The notes under the pieces were generated by a model. It searched no databases. It was not told where the DNA came from and saw nothing but the letters and a program-made list of their open reading frames with translations. From positions 1 to 64,000 of the forward strand of contig NZ_BJLR01000017.1 of NCBI RefSeq assembly GCF_006538745.1: a DNA stretch of 64,000 nt. Direction: 5' to 3'. Both the position numbers and the translations under genes were made by a program. Shown piece by piece: positions 25,197 to 34,297 of this stretch (positions are counted from its first letter, which is position 1; the number at the start of each line of letters is the position of its first letter). This DNA comes from Cellulomonas cellasea (GTDB taxonomy: Bacteria > Actinomycetota > Actinomycetes > Actinomycetales > Cellulomonadaceae).

Positions 25197-26558
25197 ATGT
25201 CTCAGCGCACGAAGGCAGCGGCGTTGCTGTCCGCGAGCCTGCTGGCGGTGACGGGGATCGGTGCGATCACCGCGACCTCCGCCCAGGCGGCCGCCGGCTG
25301 CAAGGTCGACTACGCGGTGACCAACCAGTGGGGCGGCGGCTTCGGTGCCAACGTCACCGTGACCAACCTCGGCGACCCCGTGAGCTCGTGGACCGTGGAC
25401 TGGGCGTTCCCGTCCGGCCAGTCGATCCAGCAGCTCTGGAACGGCGTCCCGAGCCAGAGCGGCGCCGCCGTCTCCGTGAAGAACACGACCTGGAACGGCA
25501 GCGTCGCCACGGGCGGCACCGCGAGCTTCGGCTTCAACGGCTCGTGGAACGGCGCCAACGCCGTGCCCACCGGCTTCCGGCTCAACGGCGTCGCCTGCAC
25601 GGGCGCCCCGGTCAGCACCCCGCGCCCCACGCAGACGAGCACCCCGACGCCGACACCCACCGTGACCACCACCCCGACCCCGACGCCGACCGTCACCCCG
25701 ACGACGACGCCGGTCCCCTCCGGCACGTTCTGGGTCAACCCGAACACGCAGGCGGCCACCGCCGCGGCGGCCGCCAGCGGGGAGACCCGCCGGCTGCTCG
25801 AGAAGATCTCGACGAACGCCGCGGGCTCGTGGATCGGCAACTGGAACAGCGGCACGACGTCGCAGCAGGAGGTCCGCACCGTCACCTCGGCCGCCGCGGC
25901 CAAGGGCCAGACGGCGCTGCTCATCATCTACGCCATCCCGGGCCGTGACTGCGGCAACCACTCGGCGGGCGGCGTCGCGACGAGCGAGTACGCCGGCTGG
26001 ATCGACCAGGTCGCGGCGGGCATCGTCGGCAAGCCGTGGATCATCCTCGAGCCCGACGCCCTCGCCCAGCTCGGCGACTGCGACGGCCAGGGTGACCGCG
26101 TCGGCTACCTGAAGTACGCCGCGCAGAAGCTCACCCAGGCGGGCGGCCGCGTCTACATCGACGCCGGCAACTCGGCGTGGCTCTCCCCGTCGGTCGCCGC
26201 GCAGCGGCTCAACCAGATCGGCTGGGACCACGCGGTCGGCTTCGCGCTGAACACGTCGAACTACCGGACGACGGCCGAGTCGCGGTCCTACGGCCAGCAG
26301 ATCTCGCAGCTGACCGGCGGCAAGACGTTCGTCATCGACACCTCGCGCAACGGCAACGGCGCCAACGGGACCGAGTGGTGCAACCCGAGCGGCCGCGCCC
26401 TCGGCGAGCGGCCGACGCTCGTCAACAGCGGCGGGCTCGACGCACTGGTCTGGGCCAAGCTGCCCGGCGAGAGCGACGGCGCGTGCAACGGCGGCCCCGC
26501 GGCCGGCCAGTGGTTCCAGGCGCAGGCCCTGGAGCTCGCGCGCAACGCCAAGTGGTGA
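25197..26558 (+). CDS. Secreted endoglucanase, CBM2-GH6 (CenA type)
   Basis: 453 residues. Same layout as the Cellulomonas fimi CenA family: signal peptide ending AQA, N-terminal CBM2 (Cys35 to Cys137; NQWGGGF, QLWNG, TTWNG), Pro/Thr linker (~143-175), GH6 catalytic domain. Conserved acids: Asp251 in YAIPGRDCG (the likely general acid), Asp287 in ILEPDALAQ, and VIDTSRNGNG with EWCNPSG towards the end; DAGNSAWL is also typical. It inverts the anomeric carbon while cutting internal beta-1,4 bonds. ATG 25197 after GGGAGAAG. Signal peptide and CBM2 look duplicated from the same source as those of the GH5 enzyme. Confidence 0.95.
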   Translation: MSQRTKAAALLSASLLAVTGIGAITATSAQAAAGCKVDYAVTNQWGGGFGANVTVTNLGDPVSSWTVDWAFPSGQSIQQLWNGVPSQSGAAVSVKNTTWNGSVATGGTASFGFNGSWNGANAVPTGFRLNGVACTGAPVSTPRPTQTSTPTPTPTVTTTPTPTPTVTPTTTPVPSGTFWVNPNTQAATAAAAASGETRRLLEKISTNAAGSWIGNWNSGTTSQQEVRTVTSAAAAKGQTALLIIYAIPGRDCGNHSAGGVATSEYAGWIDQVAAGIVGKPWIILEPDALAQLGDCDGQGDRVGYLKYAAQKLTQAGGRVYIDAGNSAWLSPSVAAQRLNQIGWDHAVGFALNTSNYRTTAESRSYGQQISQLTGGKTFVIDTSRNGNGANGTEWCNPSGRALGERPTLVNSGGLDALVWAKLPGESDGACNGGPAAGQWFQAQALELARNAKW

Positions 26559-26586
26559 CGTCGGCGCCTGACGCCGTCTGACCGAC

Positions 26587-26635
26587 CGACGCCGGCCGGG
26601 TGGACCCCTCCTCGGGGGCCGCCCGGCCGGCGTCG
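26587..26635 (+). terminator. Strong hairpin after GH6 gene
   Basis: 14-bp perfect arms (CGACGCCGGCCGGG and complement) round a loop that itself can pair (CCCCTCCTCGGGG), 29 bases after the stop. Confidence 0.7.
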
Positions 26636-26754
26636 TCGTGCGCGGGGGCGACGGAGCCGGACCGCCGACGTCGCCGACAGGAGGGCACCCGAGCCGCCCC
26701 GCGCCCGGGCGAGCGGCGCGCGCGTCCCGCCCGTGCGTCCGGCAGGATCGGGAC

Positions 26755-27132
26755 GTGCCCCCTCGCCGCCGCACCGAGCCTGCCGACGGGCGTGCCGCGC
26801 TCGCCGTCTGGCGCGCCGACCCGTCCGCCGTCCCCGTCCCCGCCCGCCGGACCGCGGTGCGATTCACGCTCGAGGAGCTCGCCGACGTCGCACCCGGGCA
26901 TGCCGTCGAGGTGCGCGTCCCGCCCGACGGCGCCGTCCAGGCGCTCGAGGGGCCGCGGCACACGCGGGGCACCCCGCCGAACGTCGTCGAGACCGACGCG
27001 GCGACGTGGCTGGCGCTCGCGACGGGGGAGCTGACGTGGCACGACGCGCTCGCCGCGGGCCGCGTCCGGGCGTCCGGGGAGCGCGCGGACCTCTCGGCGT
27101 ACCTGCCCCTGCACGCCGCCCGGAGCCGCTGA
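26755..27132 (+). CDS. Sterol-carrier (SCP2-like) family protein
   Basis: 125 residues. Matches the short actinobacterial proteins encoded just before purF (the Rv0807 position in mycobacteria): an acidic/hydrophobic SCP2-like core with [45 protein letters not shown] and [18 protein letters not shown] at the C-terminus. The GTPPN.VE..A.TWL pattern is the recognisable part. Molecular role unknown. GTG start with CAGGAT 6 bases upstream, probably leaderless. Confidence 0.8.
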   Translation: MPPRRRTEPADGRAALAVWRADPSAVPVPARRTAVRFTLEELADVAPGHAVEVRVPPDGAVQALEGPRHTRGTPPNVVETDAATWLALATGELTWHDALAAGRVRASGERADLSAYLPLHAARSR

Positions 27133-27157
27133 GCGCGGACGGGGCGCGGTTCCCGCC

Positions 27158-27163
27158 TACGCT
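27158..27163 (+). promoter_or_regulatory. -10 element (TACGCT) of leaderless membrane-protein gene
   Basis: TACGCT, then 6 bases, then the ATG at 27170; no ribosome site. Confidence 0.55.
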
Positions 27164-27169
27164 GGTCCG

Positions 27170-27610
27170 ATGCCCGACGAGTCGCACGAGCCGCCCCCGA
27201 GCCGCCCCGACGCCCCGCCGAGCGACCCTGGCGTCGCCGTGCCCGCGACGGCCGACGACCGCCTCGCGCCCCGGCAGGACCCCGCCACGCCCGGCTCCGC
27301 GCGCGCGTCCGCCCCCGTGCCCGACGAGGCGGAGCTCGCCCGCGTCGCCGAGCCCGCGACCGTGCGCCGCGCACCGAAGTTCGGGGCGTTCGTGACCGCC
27401 GGCGTCCTGCTCGGCGCCGTGCTGGGCTTCGTGGTCGCCCTGATCACGGGCACCGCGGTCGAGGGCGACGGCGGCACGGGGTTCATCTCGTTCCTCGACG
27501 GGCAGGGCTCCGCTCGTCTGCTCGTCGCGCTCGCGGGGGCCACGCTGGGGGCGCTCGTCGCCGGGCTCGCCGCGGTCGTGGCCGACCGCCGGAGCGTGCG
27601 GCGGCGCTGA
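27170..27610 (+). CDS. Hypothetical two-TM protein between SCP2-like gene and purF
   Basis: 146 residues. A disordered Pro/Asp/Ala N-terminus (~1-65), then two hydrophobic helices (~72-94 and ~114-138) flanking a loop GTGFISFLDGQGSARL, and a basic end. No known family. Its place between the SCP2-like gene and purF, 38 bp and ~55 bp from its neighbours, suggests a conserved neighbourhood rather than a functional link to purine synthesis. Confidence 0.7.
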   Translation: MPDESHEPPPSRPDAPPSDPGVAVPATADDRLAPRQDPATPGSARASAPVPDEAELARVAEPATVRRAPKFGAFVTAGVLLGAVLGFVVALITGTAVEGDGGTGFISFLDGQGSARLLVALAGATLGALVAGLAAVVADRRSVRRR

Positions 27611-27664
27611 CCGCGGTGCGGTCCTCGGTGCCGTCCGCGGGGCCCGTTGTGCGACCATGGGGGC

Positions 27665-29212
27665 GTGGCCCTTCGCGGAGACGGACTTCTGAACCACGAC
27701 CTCCTACCCCACGAGAAGGGACCCCAGGACGCTTGCGGCGTCATGGGGATCTGGGCTCCGGGTGAAGAGGTCGCCAAGCTCGCCTACTTCGGGCTGTACG
27801 CGCTGCAGCACCGCGGCCAGGAGTCGGCGGGCATCGCCACGTCCAACGGCGAGCAGCTGCTGGTCTACAAGGACATGGGCCTCGTCTCGCAGGTGTTCGA
27901 CGAGACGGCGCTGAACGCGCTGCAGGGGCACATCGCCGTCGGGCACACGCGGTACTCGACCACGGGCGGCAGCACGTGGGAGAACGCGCAGCCGACGCTC
28001 GGGGCCACCGCGGGCGGTACCGTCGCGCTCGGCCACAACGGCAACCTCACGAACTCCGCCGAGCTCGTCGACCTCGTCGCCGAGCGGTACGGCTCGCAGC
28101 GCCGCGGGGAGCTCGCGCGCGGCAACACGACCGACACGGCGCTCATCACCGCGCTGCTCGCGGGCGACCCCGACCACACGCTCGAGGCCACGGCGCTCGA
28201 GGTGCTCCCGCGCCTCAAGGGCGCGTTCTGCCTCGTCTTCATGGACGAGCACACGCTCTACGCCGCGCGCGACCCGCAGGGCGTCCGCCCGCTCGTGCTC
28301 GGCCGGCTCGAGCGCGGCTGGGTCGTCGCGAGCGAGACCCCGGCGCTCGACATCGTCGGGGCGTCGTTCGTCCGGGAGATCGAGCCGGGCGAGCTCGTCG
28401 CGATCGACGCCGACGGCCTGCGCTCCACGCGCTTCGCCGAGATCAAGCGCGCCGGGTGCGCCTTCGAGTACGTCTACCTGGCGCGCCCCGACACGTCGAT
28501 CGCCGGCCGGTCGGTGCACGCCGCGCGCGTCGCGATGGGCCGCCGCCTCGCGCAGGAGCACCCGGTCGAGGCCGACCTCGTGATCCCCGTCCCGGAGTCC
28601 GGCACGCCCGCGGCCGTCGGGTACGCCGCCGAGTCGGGCATCCGGTTCGGCCAGGGTCTGACGAAGAACGCCTACGTCGGCCGCACGTTCATCCAGCCGT
28701 CGCAGACGCTGCGCCAGCTCGGCATCCGGCTCAAGCTCAACCCGCTCAAGGACGTCATCCGCGGGCAGCGCCTCGTGGTGGTCGACGACTCGATCGTGCG
28801 CGGCAACACCCAGCGCGCGCTCGTGCGGATGCTGCGCGAGGCCGGCGCCGCCGAGGTGCACATCCGGATCAGCTCGCCGCCGGTCAAGTGGCCCTGCTTC
28901 TACGGGATCGACTTCGCCTCGCGCGCCGAGCTCATCGCGAACGGGCTCGCCGTCGAGGAGATCGGGGCCTCCCTCGGGGCCGACTCGCTCGGCTACATCT
29001 CCCCGGAGGGGATGATCGCCGCGACCGAGCAGCCCGCGACGCAGCTGTGCACCGCGTGCTTCAGCGGCAAGTACCCGATCGAGCTGCCGCCCGCGGACCG
29101 GCTCGGCAAGCACCTGCTCGAGCAGAACGAGCTGCCCCTCGGCGCGCCCGAGGACGGCCTCGCGACGCTGCTGCACGGCGCCGGCGGCGCGACCGCGCTG
29201 GACCACCCGTGA
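27665..29212 (+). CDS. purF: Amidophosphoribosyltransferase PurF
   Basis: 515 residues from the GTG at 27665. First committed step of purine synthesis: PRPP + glutamine to phosphoribosylamine. The Ntn-hydrolase nucleophile is Cys24 (DACGVMGIW), preceded by a propeptide of the type removed in Bacillus PurF. Further landmarks: GHTRYSTTGGS, the PRPP loop VVVDDSIVRGNT, SPEGM, and cysteines in TACFSGKYP that fit the iron-sulfur form. Upstream alternatives (TTG 27647) are less likely; GACCAT lies 6 bases before the GTG. The stop overlaps purM by 4 bases (GTGA). Confidence 0.96.
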   Translation: MALRGDGLLNHDLLPHEKGPQDACGVMGIWAPGEEVAKLAYFGLYALQHRGQESAGIATSNGEQLLVYKDMGLVSQVFDETALNALQGHIAVGHTRYSTTGGSTWENAQPTLGATAGGTVALGHNGNLTNSAELVDLVAERYGSQRRGELARGNTTDTALITALLAGDPDHTLEATALEVLPRLKGAFCLVFMDEHTLYAARDPQGVRPLVLGRLERGWVVASETPALDIVGASFVREIEPGELVAIDADGLRSTRFAEIKRAGCAFEYVYLARPDTSIAGRSVHAARVAMGRRLAQEHPVEADLVIPVPESGTPAAVGYAAESGIRFGQGLTKNAYVGRTFIQPSQTLRQLGIRLKLNPLKDVIRGQRLVVVDDSIVRGNTQRALVRMLREAGAAEVHIRISSPPVKWPCFYGIDFASRAELIANGLAVEEIGASLGADSLGYISPEGMIAATEQPATQLCTACFSGKYPIELPPADRLGKHLLEQNELPLGAPEDGLATLLHGAGGATALDHP

Positions 29213-30357
29213 GCGCCGCGGTCCCGGGCGCCGGCACCGGCGCGCCCGCCGTCACGTACGCCGACGCCGGGGTCGACACCCACGCGGGCGACAAGGCCGT
29301 CGAGCTCATGAAGGACGCCGTGCGCGCGACGCACGGCCCGCAGGTGCTCGGCGGTGTCGGCGGCTTCGCCGGGCTCTACGACGCCTCGGCGCTGCTGCGC
29401 TACCGCCGCCCGCTGCTCGCGACGTCGACCGACGGGGTCGGCACCAAGGTCGCGATCGCGCAGGCGCTCGACATCCACGACACCATCGGCTTCGACCTCG
29501 TCGGCATGGTCGTCGACGACATCGTCGTGGTCGGTGCGACGCCGCTGTTCATGACCGACTACATCGCGTGCGGCCGGGTCGTCCCCGAGCGGATCGCCGG
29601 GATCGTGCGCGGCATCGCCGCGGCGTGCGAGGTCGCCGGGACGGCGCTCGTCGGCGGCGAGACCGCCGAGCACCCCGGCCTGCTCGGGCCCGACGACTAC
29701 GACGTGGCCGGCGCCGCGACCGGCCTGGTCGAGGCCGACGAGCTCCTGGGCCCCGAGCGCGTGCGGACCGGCGACGTGCTGGTCGCGCTCGGCTCGTCCG
29801 GCCTGCACTCCAACGGCTACTCCCTCGTCCGCAAGGTCGTCGAGGTCGCCGGGTGGGGCCTCGAGCGGCACGTGCCCGAGCTGGGCCGCACGCTCGGCGA
29901 GGAGCTGCTGACCCCGACGCGCGTCTACGCGGCCGACTGCCTGGCGCTCGTCGCGCGAGCCGCCGGCGGCGTGCACGCGTTCAGCCACGTGACCGGGGGA
30001 GGGCTCGCCGCCAACGTCGCGCGCGTGCTCCCCGCCGGTGTCGTCGCGGACGTCGACCGCTCCGGCTGGACGCTGCCGCCGGTCTTCTCGCTCGTGCAGG
30101 GGCTCGGGAACGTCCCGTGGGGCGACCTCGAGAACACGCTGAACCTCGGGGTCGGCATGGTCGCGATCGTGGCCGCCGACGCCGTGGACGGCGTGCTGGC
30201 CCACGCCGGGGAGCTCGGGCTGCCCGCGTGGGTGCTCGGCGCGGTGCGCGAGCTGGACCCGGTGCGGGACGTCGCGGGCGACAGCGAGCTCGTCACGGGG
30301 ACCAAGGGCGTGCACGCGGGGGCCGTGCGCCTGTCCGGCGCGTACCGGGTCGGCTGA
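29209..30357 (+). CDS. purM: Phosphoribosylformylglycinamidine cyclo-ligase PurM
   Basis: 382 residues. Closes FGAM to AIR with ATP. Landmarks: DAGVDTHAGD (~19-28), TSTDGVGTKVAIA (~71-83), DDIVVVGATPLFMTDYIA, ALVGGETAEHPG, HVTGGGLAANVARVLP. GTG start inside the purF stop (GTGA), so co-translated with purF. ~30 residues longer than typical at the N-terminus, Ala/Gly/Pro-rich. Confidence 0.96.
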   Translation: MSAAVPGAGTGAPAVTYADAGVDTHAGDKAVELMKDAVRATHGPQVLGGVGGFAGLYDASALLRYRRPLLATSTDGVGTKVAIAQALDIHDTIGFDLVGMVVDDIVVVGATPLFMTDYIACGRVVPERIAGIVRGIAAACEVAGTALVGGETAEHPGLLGPDDYDVAGAATGLVEADELLGPERVRTGDVLVALGSSGLHSNGYSLVRKVVEVAGWGLERHVPELGRTLGEELLTPTRVYAADCLALVARAAGGVHAFSHVTGGGLAANVARVLPAGVVADVDRSGWTLPPVFSLVQGLGNVPWGDLENTLNLGVGMVAIVAADAVDGVLAHAGELGLPAWVLGAVRELDPVRDVAGDSELVTGTKGVHAGAVRLSGAYRVG

Positions 30358-30421
30358 CGCCGGGCCGGACGGCTCGCAGGGCGATGAGGACTCGCACGCG
30401 GTCCAGGGGGCGGGCGCCGTC

Positions 30422-30446
30422 GTCGACGGAGGGCCCCGCCGTCGAC
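30422..30446. terminator. Hairpin between convergent purM and DUF3073 gene
   Basis: Perfect 8-bp arms GTCGACGG / CCGTCGAC with a 9-base loop in the 237-bp gap between convergent genes. Confidence 0.45.
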
Positions 30447-30594
30447 CGAGGAACCGGCGCCAGTCGTCGTACCGTCGCCGACCTCGCATGCCGGCGCAGG
30501 GCCGGGCGAGGTCGGCGTCAGCCGGTGCGGTGCGGGCCCGTGCGCGGCACGGCCGAGCGGCCGCGATCGCTCGCGGACCGTCTCGGCGGGTGCT

Positions 30595-30798
30595 TCAGCG
30601 CTCGGTGAGCCAGGAGGGGAGGTCGTCCCCGTCCGGGTCGTCGTCGGTGTCCACAGCGCGGCGGCTGTCGGTCACGACATCGTTGCGGCCGTGCGACGTG
30701 AGCTCCTGCTCGAGAGCTCGGTAGTTCGTCTCCGGGCTGAAGTACTTCAGCTCCCGAGCGACCTTCGTCTGCTTAGCCTTCTGACGGCCGCGCCCCAT
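30595..30798 (-). CDS. DUF3073 protein
   Basis: 67 residues. The N-terminus MGRGRQKAKQTKVARELKY followed by FSPETNY..L..EL is the DUF3073 signature, a small basic-then-acidic protein found in almost all actinobacteria next to purM (Rv0810c position). The acidic tail ends in PSWLTER. Function unknown. AGAGGGGG precedes the ATG. Confidence 0.93.
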   Translation of the reverse strand: MGRGRQKAKQTKVARELKYFSPETNYRALEQELTSHGRNDVVTDSRRAVDTDDDPDGDDLPSWLTER

Positions 30799-31228
30799 GG
30801 CATCGACCCCCTCTTACGTGGATGCGGGGCGGCTACGTGCTGACACGTGCGGCCCCGGGGTGCTGAATCGTCTCTTCGTGGGGCAACGGTACATGCTCCG
30901 TCGCTATTCCGACCACTCGCGGCGAGCTCTCACCCGGGCGATCACGTCACACGGGAGACCGAGAACTCAAAGCTACCGTTTGGTCGGGATCGCCCCGATG
31001 TGTATCGTTGCAGAACCGTTCCAGAGTACGCCGTGAGTGGCCGGTGTGACCAACACGTGCTACGAAATGCGGCTTTGGGACGGGTACGTCATGCTAGGTG
31101 AAGCGGCGCGTGGGGGGCTGCCCCAGGTGTCGTGTGCGTGCCGGTCAGCAGAATTCGTACACCAGCACGGTCGGGGTGGGGGCGCCTGTGAGGTCCTGCC
31201 TCGTCGGTGCACCATCGGGAGGCAGTCC
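30799..31228. promoter_or_regulatory. Intergenic region DUF3073 / bldC, relatively AT-rich
   Basis: 430 bp with no credible gene, clearly lower in GC than its surroundings around 30,885-31,030, as expected for promoters of two highly expressed small regulators. A TATCGT hexamer (around 31,001) is a possible -10 for bldC, which would give a long (>200-base) leader. Nothing else recognised. Confidence 0.4.
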
Positions 31229-31438
31229 ATGTCCGCACACCCCGCAGAGTCCGAGGCACTGCTGACCCCGTCCGAGGTCGCGAGCCTGTTCCGCGTCGAC
31301 CCCAAGACGGTCACGCGCTGGGCCAAGGCCGGCAAGCTCACCTCGATCCGCACGCTCGGTGGACACCGCCGGTACCGCGAGGCGGAGGTCCGCGAGCTGC
31401 TCGACGGCATCCCGCGTCAGCGCGCCACCACCGCCTGA
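31229..31438 (+). CDS. bldC: BldC-type MerR-like transcriptional regulator
   Basis: 69 residues, essentially a single MerR-type winged helix: LLTPSEVASLFRVDPKTVTRWAKAGKLTS, then TLGGHRRYREAEVRELL. Nearly the same wording as Streptomyces BldC, a DNA-binding developmental regulator that oligomerises along DNA direct repeats. In a non-sporulating Micrococcales organism its targets are unknown. ATG after GGGAGG. Confidence 0.9.
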   Translation: MSAHPAESEALLTPSEVASLFRVDPKTVTRWAKAGKLTSIRTLGGHRRYREAEVRELLDGIPRQRATTA

Positions 31439-31553
31439 CCCGGCCGCACGCACTGCCCTCCCCTCGGGCGTGGCGCGTGCTGTCCCCACGCGCGACGCTG
31501 CCCCGTCCGATTTCCGCGCGTGAGCTGTCGGTGTCCCGGGAGACACTCGGGAC

Positions 31554-33365
31554 GTGACGCTCACCGCGACCGGTGCGACCGGCCCCCACGGCGACGACGC
31601 CCTGGAGGCGCCCGGCGCACCCTGGCTCGACCCGGCTGCCGCCTACCGCGCGATCAGCGGTCGAGACCCCCGGTTCGACGGCCGGCTCTACGTCGGCGTC
31701 GTGTCCACCGGCGTGTACTGCCGGCCCTCGTGCCCCGCGCGCACCCCGCGGCCGGAGAACTGCCGGTTCTACCCCGCCGCCGCGGCCGCCGTCGCCGCAG
31801 GGTTCCGCGCGTGCCGACGCTGCCGCCCCGACGCCCTGCCCGGCTCGCGCGACTGGGACGTGCGCGGTGACCTCGCGGCGCGCGCGGTCCGGGCCATCGC
31901 CGACGGCGCGGTCGACGACGTCGGGGTCGACGGGCTCGCGGCACGCCTGCACGTCAGCGTGCGGCACCTGCACCGGGTGCTCGTCGCCGAGGTCGGCGCG
32001 TCGCCCCTCCAGCTCGCGCGCACCCGACGCGCGCAGCTCGCGCGGATGCTGCTCGACCAGACCGACCTCTCGATGGCCGATGTCGCGTTCGGCGCGGGCT
32101 TCGCGAGCGTGCGGCAGTTCAACGACGTCGTGCGAGAGCACTTCGGCGCACCGCCCAGCGAGCTGCGCCGGGCGCGACGGCGGGGCTCCCTCGCACCGGT
32201 CGCCGCGGGCGCGTCCGACCGGCTGCCCGTGAGCGGTGCGCGGCTCAGCCTGCGGCTGCGGTTCACGCCGCCGTTCGACGCGGGCTCGTGGTTCCGGCAC
32301 GTCGCCGCGCGTGCCGTGCCGGGGCTCGAGCGCGCGACGTCCGGCGCGGGTGCGGGGACGGCCGCAGGCATGGCCGACGACGCCGCAGTCCCGGGGCTCG
32401 ACGCGGCCAGCCTTGGTGCCGGGGCGCTCGGAGCTGCCGACGCGGGGACCGGGACCCGGCGGGCCGACGACGCGGGAACCGGGACGCGGCGGGCCGGCGG
32501 CGACGCGCGCGCCGGGGTGCCCGAGGTGTCGGTCACGCGGCTGCTGCGCGGGGGCGAGGGGCCCGTGCACGTGACCGTCGTGCTCGCGGCCGACGGGAGC
32601 GCCGTCCACGCGCACCTCGAGCTCACGTCGCTCGCGGACCTCGCGCCGACCGTGACGCGGCTGCGGCGGTGGCTCGACCTCGACGCCGACCCGGGCCTCG
32701 TCGCGGGCGCGCTCGGCGGCGACCCGCTCCTCGCGCCGCTGCTCGCCGTGCGCCCGGGGCTGCGCGTCCCCGGCACGACCGACCCGTTCGAGCTCGCGGT
32801 GCGGGCGGTGCTCGGTCAGCAGGTCTCGACCGCCGCGGCCCGCACGATCGCCGGGCGGCTCGTCGCCGAGCACGGCGAGCCGGGTGCGGACGGCCTGTCC
32901 TTCTTCCCGTCGGCCACCACGCTCGCGGAGGTCGGGACGCCCGCCCTGCGCGCGCTCGGGCTCAACGAGGGCCGGGCATCGACGATCGGCGTCGTCGCGC
33001 GCGCGGTCGCGGACGGGCTACGGCTCGACCCGGGCGCCGACCGCGAGCGCGTGCGCGCGGACCTGCTCGCGCTGCCCGGCGTCGGGCCGTGGACCGCCGA
33101 CTACGTGGCGTTGCGAGCGCTCGGGGACCCCGACGTCTTCCCCGCCGGCGACCTGATCCTGCGGCGTGCGCTCGCCGAGCTCCCCGGGGGTGCGGGGAAG
33201 CCGGTCGACGTGCGCGCCGCGATCCTGCGTGCGGCGGCGTGGAGCCCGTGGCGCGGCTACGCGGCGCAGCACCTCTGGTCGGCGTGGTCGCACCGGGTGG
33301 AGCTCGCCGCCGCCGAGCCGCGGCGTCCGAAAACCGCCAGAAGGGTCCGCCGCGTGGCGCGATGA
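31554..33365 (+). CDS. Ada-AlkA fusion: alkylation-response regulator and DNA-3-methyladenine glycosylase
   Basis: 603 residues. Three modules: Ada zinc domain with Cys56, Cys60, Cys87 and Cys90 at exactly the E. coli spacing (Cys38 methyl-phosphotriester acceptor = Cys56); AraC-type helix-turn-helix (~105-205); AlkA glycosylase (~225-603) with the HhH motif LPGVGPWTADYVALRALGD and catalytic Asp533 in VFPAGD. The Ada methyltransferase domain is absent and is supplied by the next gene. Inside the AlkA N-domain is a ~60-residue Ala/Gly/Thr insertion (~255-320) containing two copies of DAGTGTRRA. Probable leaderless GTG (GACACT 6 bases upstream). Confidence 0.93.
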   Translation: MTLTATGATGPHGDDALEAPGAPWLDPAAAYRAISGRDPRFDGRLYVGVVSTGVYCRPSCPARTPRPENCRFYPAAAAAVAAGFRACRRCRPDALPGSRDWDVRGDLAARAVRAIADGAVDDVGVDGLAARLHVSVRHLHRVLVAEVGASPLQLARTRRAQLARMLLDQTDLSMADVAFGAGFASVRQFNDVVREHFGAPPSELRRARRRGSLAPVAAGASDRLPVSGARLSLRLRFTPPFDAGSWFRHVAARAVPGLERATSGAGAGTAAGMADDAAVPGLDAASLGAGALGAADAGTGTRRADDAGTGTRRAGGDARAGVPEVSVTRLLRGGEGPVHVTVVLAADGSAVHAHLELTSLADLAPTVTRLRRWLDLDADPGLVAGALGGDPLLAPLLAVRPGLRVPGTTDPFELAVRAVLGQQVSTAAARTIAGRLVAEHGEPGADGLSFFPSATTLAEVGTPALRALGLNEGRASTIGVVARAVADGLRLDPGADRERVRADLLALPGVGPWTADYVALRALGDPDVFPAGDLILRRALAELPGGAGKPVDVRAAILRAAAWSPWRGYAAQHLWSAWSHRVELAAAEPRRPKTARRVRRVAR

Positions 33366-33372
33366 TGGACGC

Positions 33373-33936
33373 ATGACGACGTTGCTCGCGACCATCCTCG
33401 ACACCCCGGCCGGGCCCCTCACGGTGGTCCTCGAACCCGACGGGGTCGTCCGCGTCTCCGGCTTCGGGCCGTTCGACGAGACCGTCCAGCGCCTGCCCGC
33501 CGAGGCCCGCGCGGACGGCGTCCGCCTCCTGGAACCCGACGAGCTCGCCGCCGTCGGGGACGGTCCCGCCGACGTCGTCGACGCCGTGCGTGCCTACGCC
33601 GCCGGGCACGTCGGAGCGCTCGACACCGTGCCCGTCGCGCAGCCCGGGGGCCCGTTCCAGCAGGAGCTGTGGCGCGCGATGCGGGCGATCCCGCCGGGGG
33701 CGACGGTCAGCTACACCGCGCTCGCCGCGGCGGCGGGGCGGCCGGCGGCGGTCCGGGCCGCGGGCGGGGCGTGCGCGCGGAACCTCGTCGCGCCGTTCGT
33801 GCCGTGCCACCGCATCGTGCGCACGGGCGGGCAGATCGGCGGGTACTACTTCGGGCCCGGGCCCAAGCGGGCGCTGCTCGCGCACGAGGAGGCAGCGCGG
33901 GGCGGGACGCTCGAGTCGGCGGCGGCGTCCGCCTGA
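33373..33936 (+). CDS. ogt: Methylated-DNA-[protein]-cysteine S-methyltransferase (Ogt/MGMT)
   Basis: 187 residues. Suicide repair of O6-alkylguanine; acceptor Cys145 in PCHRIV, preceded by GATVSYTALAAAAGRPAAVRA (DNA-binding helix) and followed by GGYYFG. It starts 7 bases after the stop of the Ada-AlkA gene and restores the activity missing from that fusion, so the pair works as one adaptive-response unit. GATGAT 6 bases before the ATG would allow separate leaderless initiation. Confidence 0.94.
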   Translation: MTTLLATILDTPAGPLTVVLEPDGVVRVSGFGPFDETVQRLPAEARADGVRLLEPDELAAVGDGPADVVDAVRAYAAGHVGALDTVPVAQPGGPFQQELWRAMRAIPPGATVSYTALAAAAGRPAAVRAAGGACARNLVAPFVPCHRIVRTGGQIGGYYFGPGPKRALLAHEEAARGGTLESAAASA

Positions 33937-34030
33937 GCGGACGACCCCGCCCGGGCCGCGTCGACCGACAGGGGACGCGCCTCGGCCGCCGGGCGCGGAC
34001 GTGCCGCGGGCCCGACGGCCGAGGGAGGAC

Positions 34031-34297
34031 CTACTTGCGGATCGCGCCGGTGACGAGCAGCGCGAGGACCGCCGCCGCACCGCCGACGATCGCCCGGGCC
34101 TTGTTCCGGTTCGTCGGGTCGGCCGTGGGGTCGGTGCCGAGCGCGTCCCGCCAGAGGCGCTTGCCGGCATCGACGACGTTGTTCACCTGGGTGCGGGGGT
34201 CGAGGCGCGTCGAGAGCTCGTCGACCGTCGCGGCGAGCTCGGCGCGGGTCGCGGCCAGCTGGGCCTCGATCTCGGTGAGCTTGGGGTCGGTGGTCAT
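34031..34297 (-). CDS. DUF3618 protein
   Basis: 88 residues. N-terminal helix with the DUF3618 pattern (IEAQLAATRAELAATVDELSTRLDP), then a short amphipathic region and one C-terminal membrane helix ending GAIRK. Known only as a partner of the holin-like gene in many actinobacteria. Its ATG overlaps the upstream stop by one base (TGATG). Confidence 0.9.
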   Translation of the reverse strand: MTTDPKLTEIEAQLAATRAELAATVDELSTRLDPRTQVNNVVDAGKRLWRDALGTDPTADPTNRNKARAIVGGAAAVLALLVTGAIRK

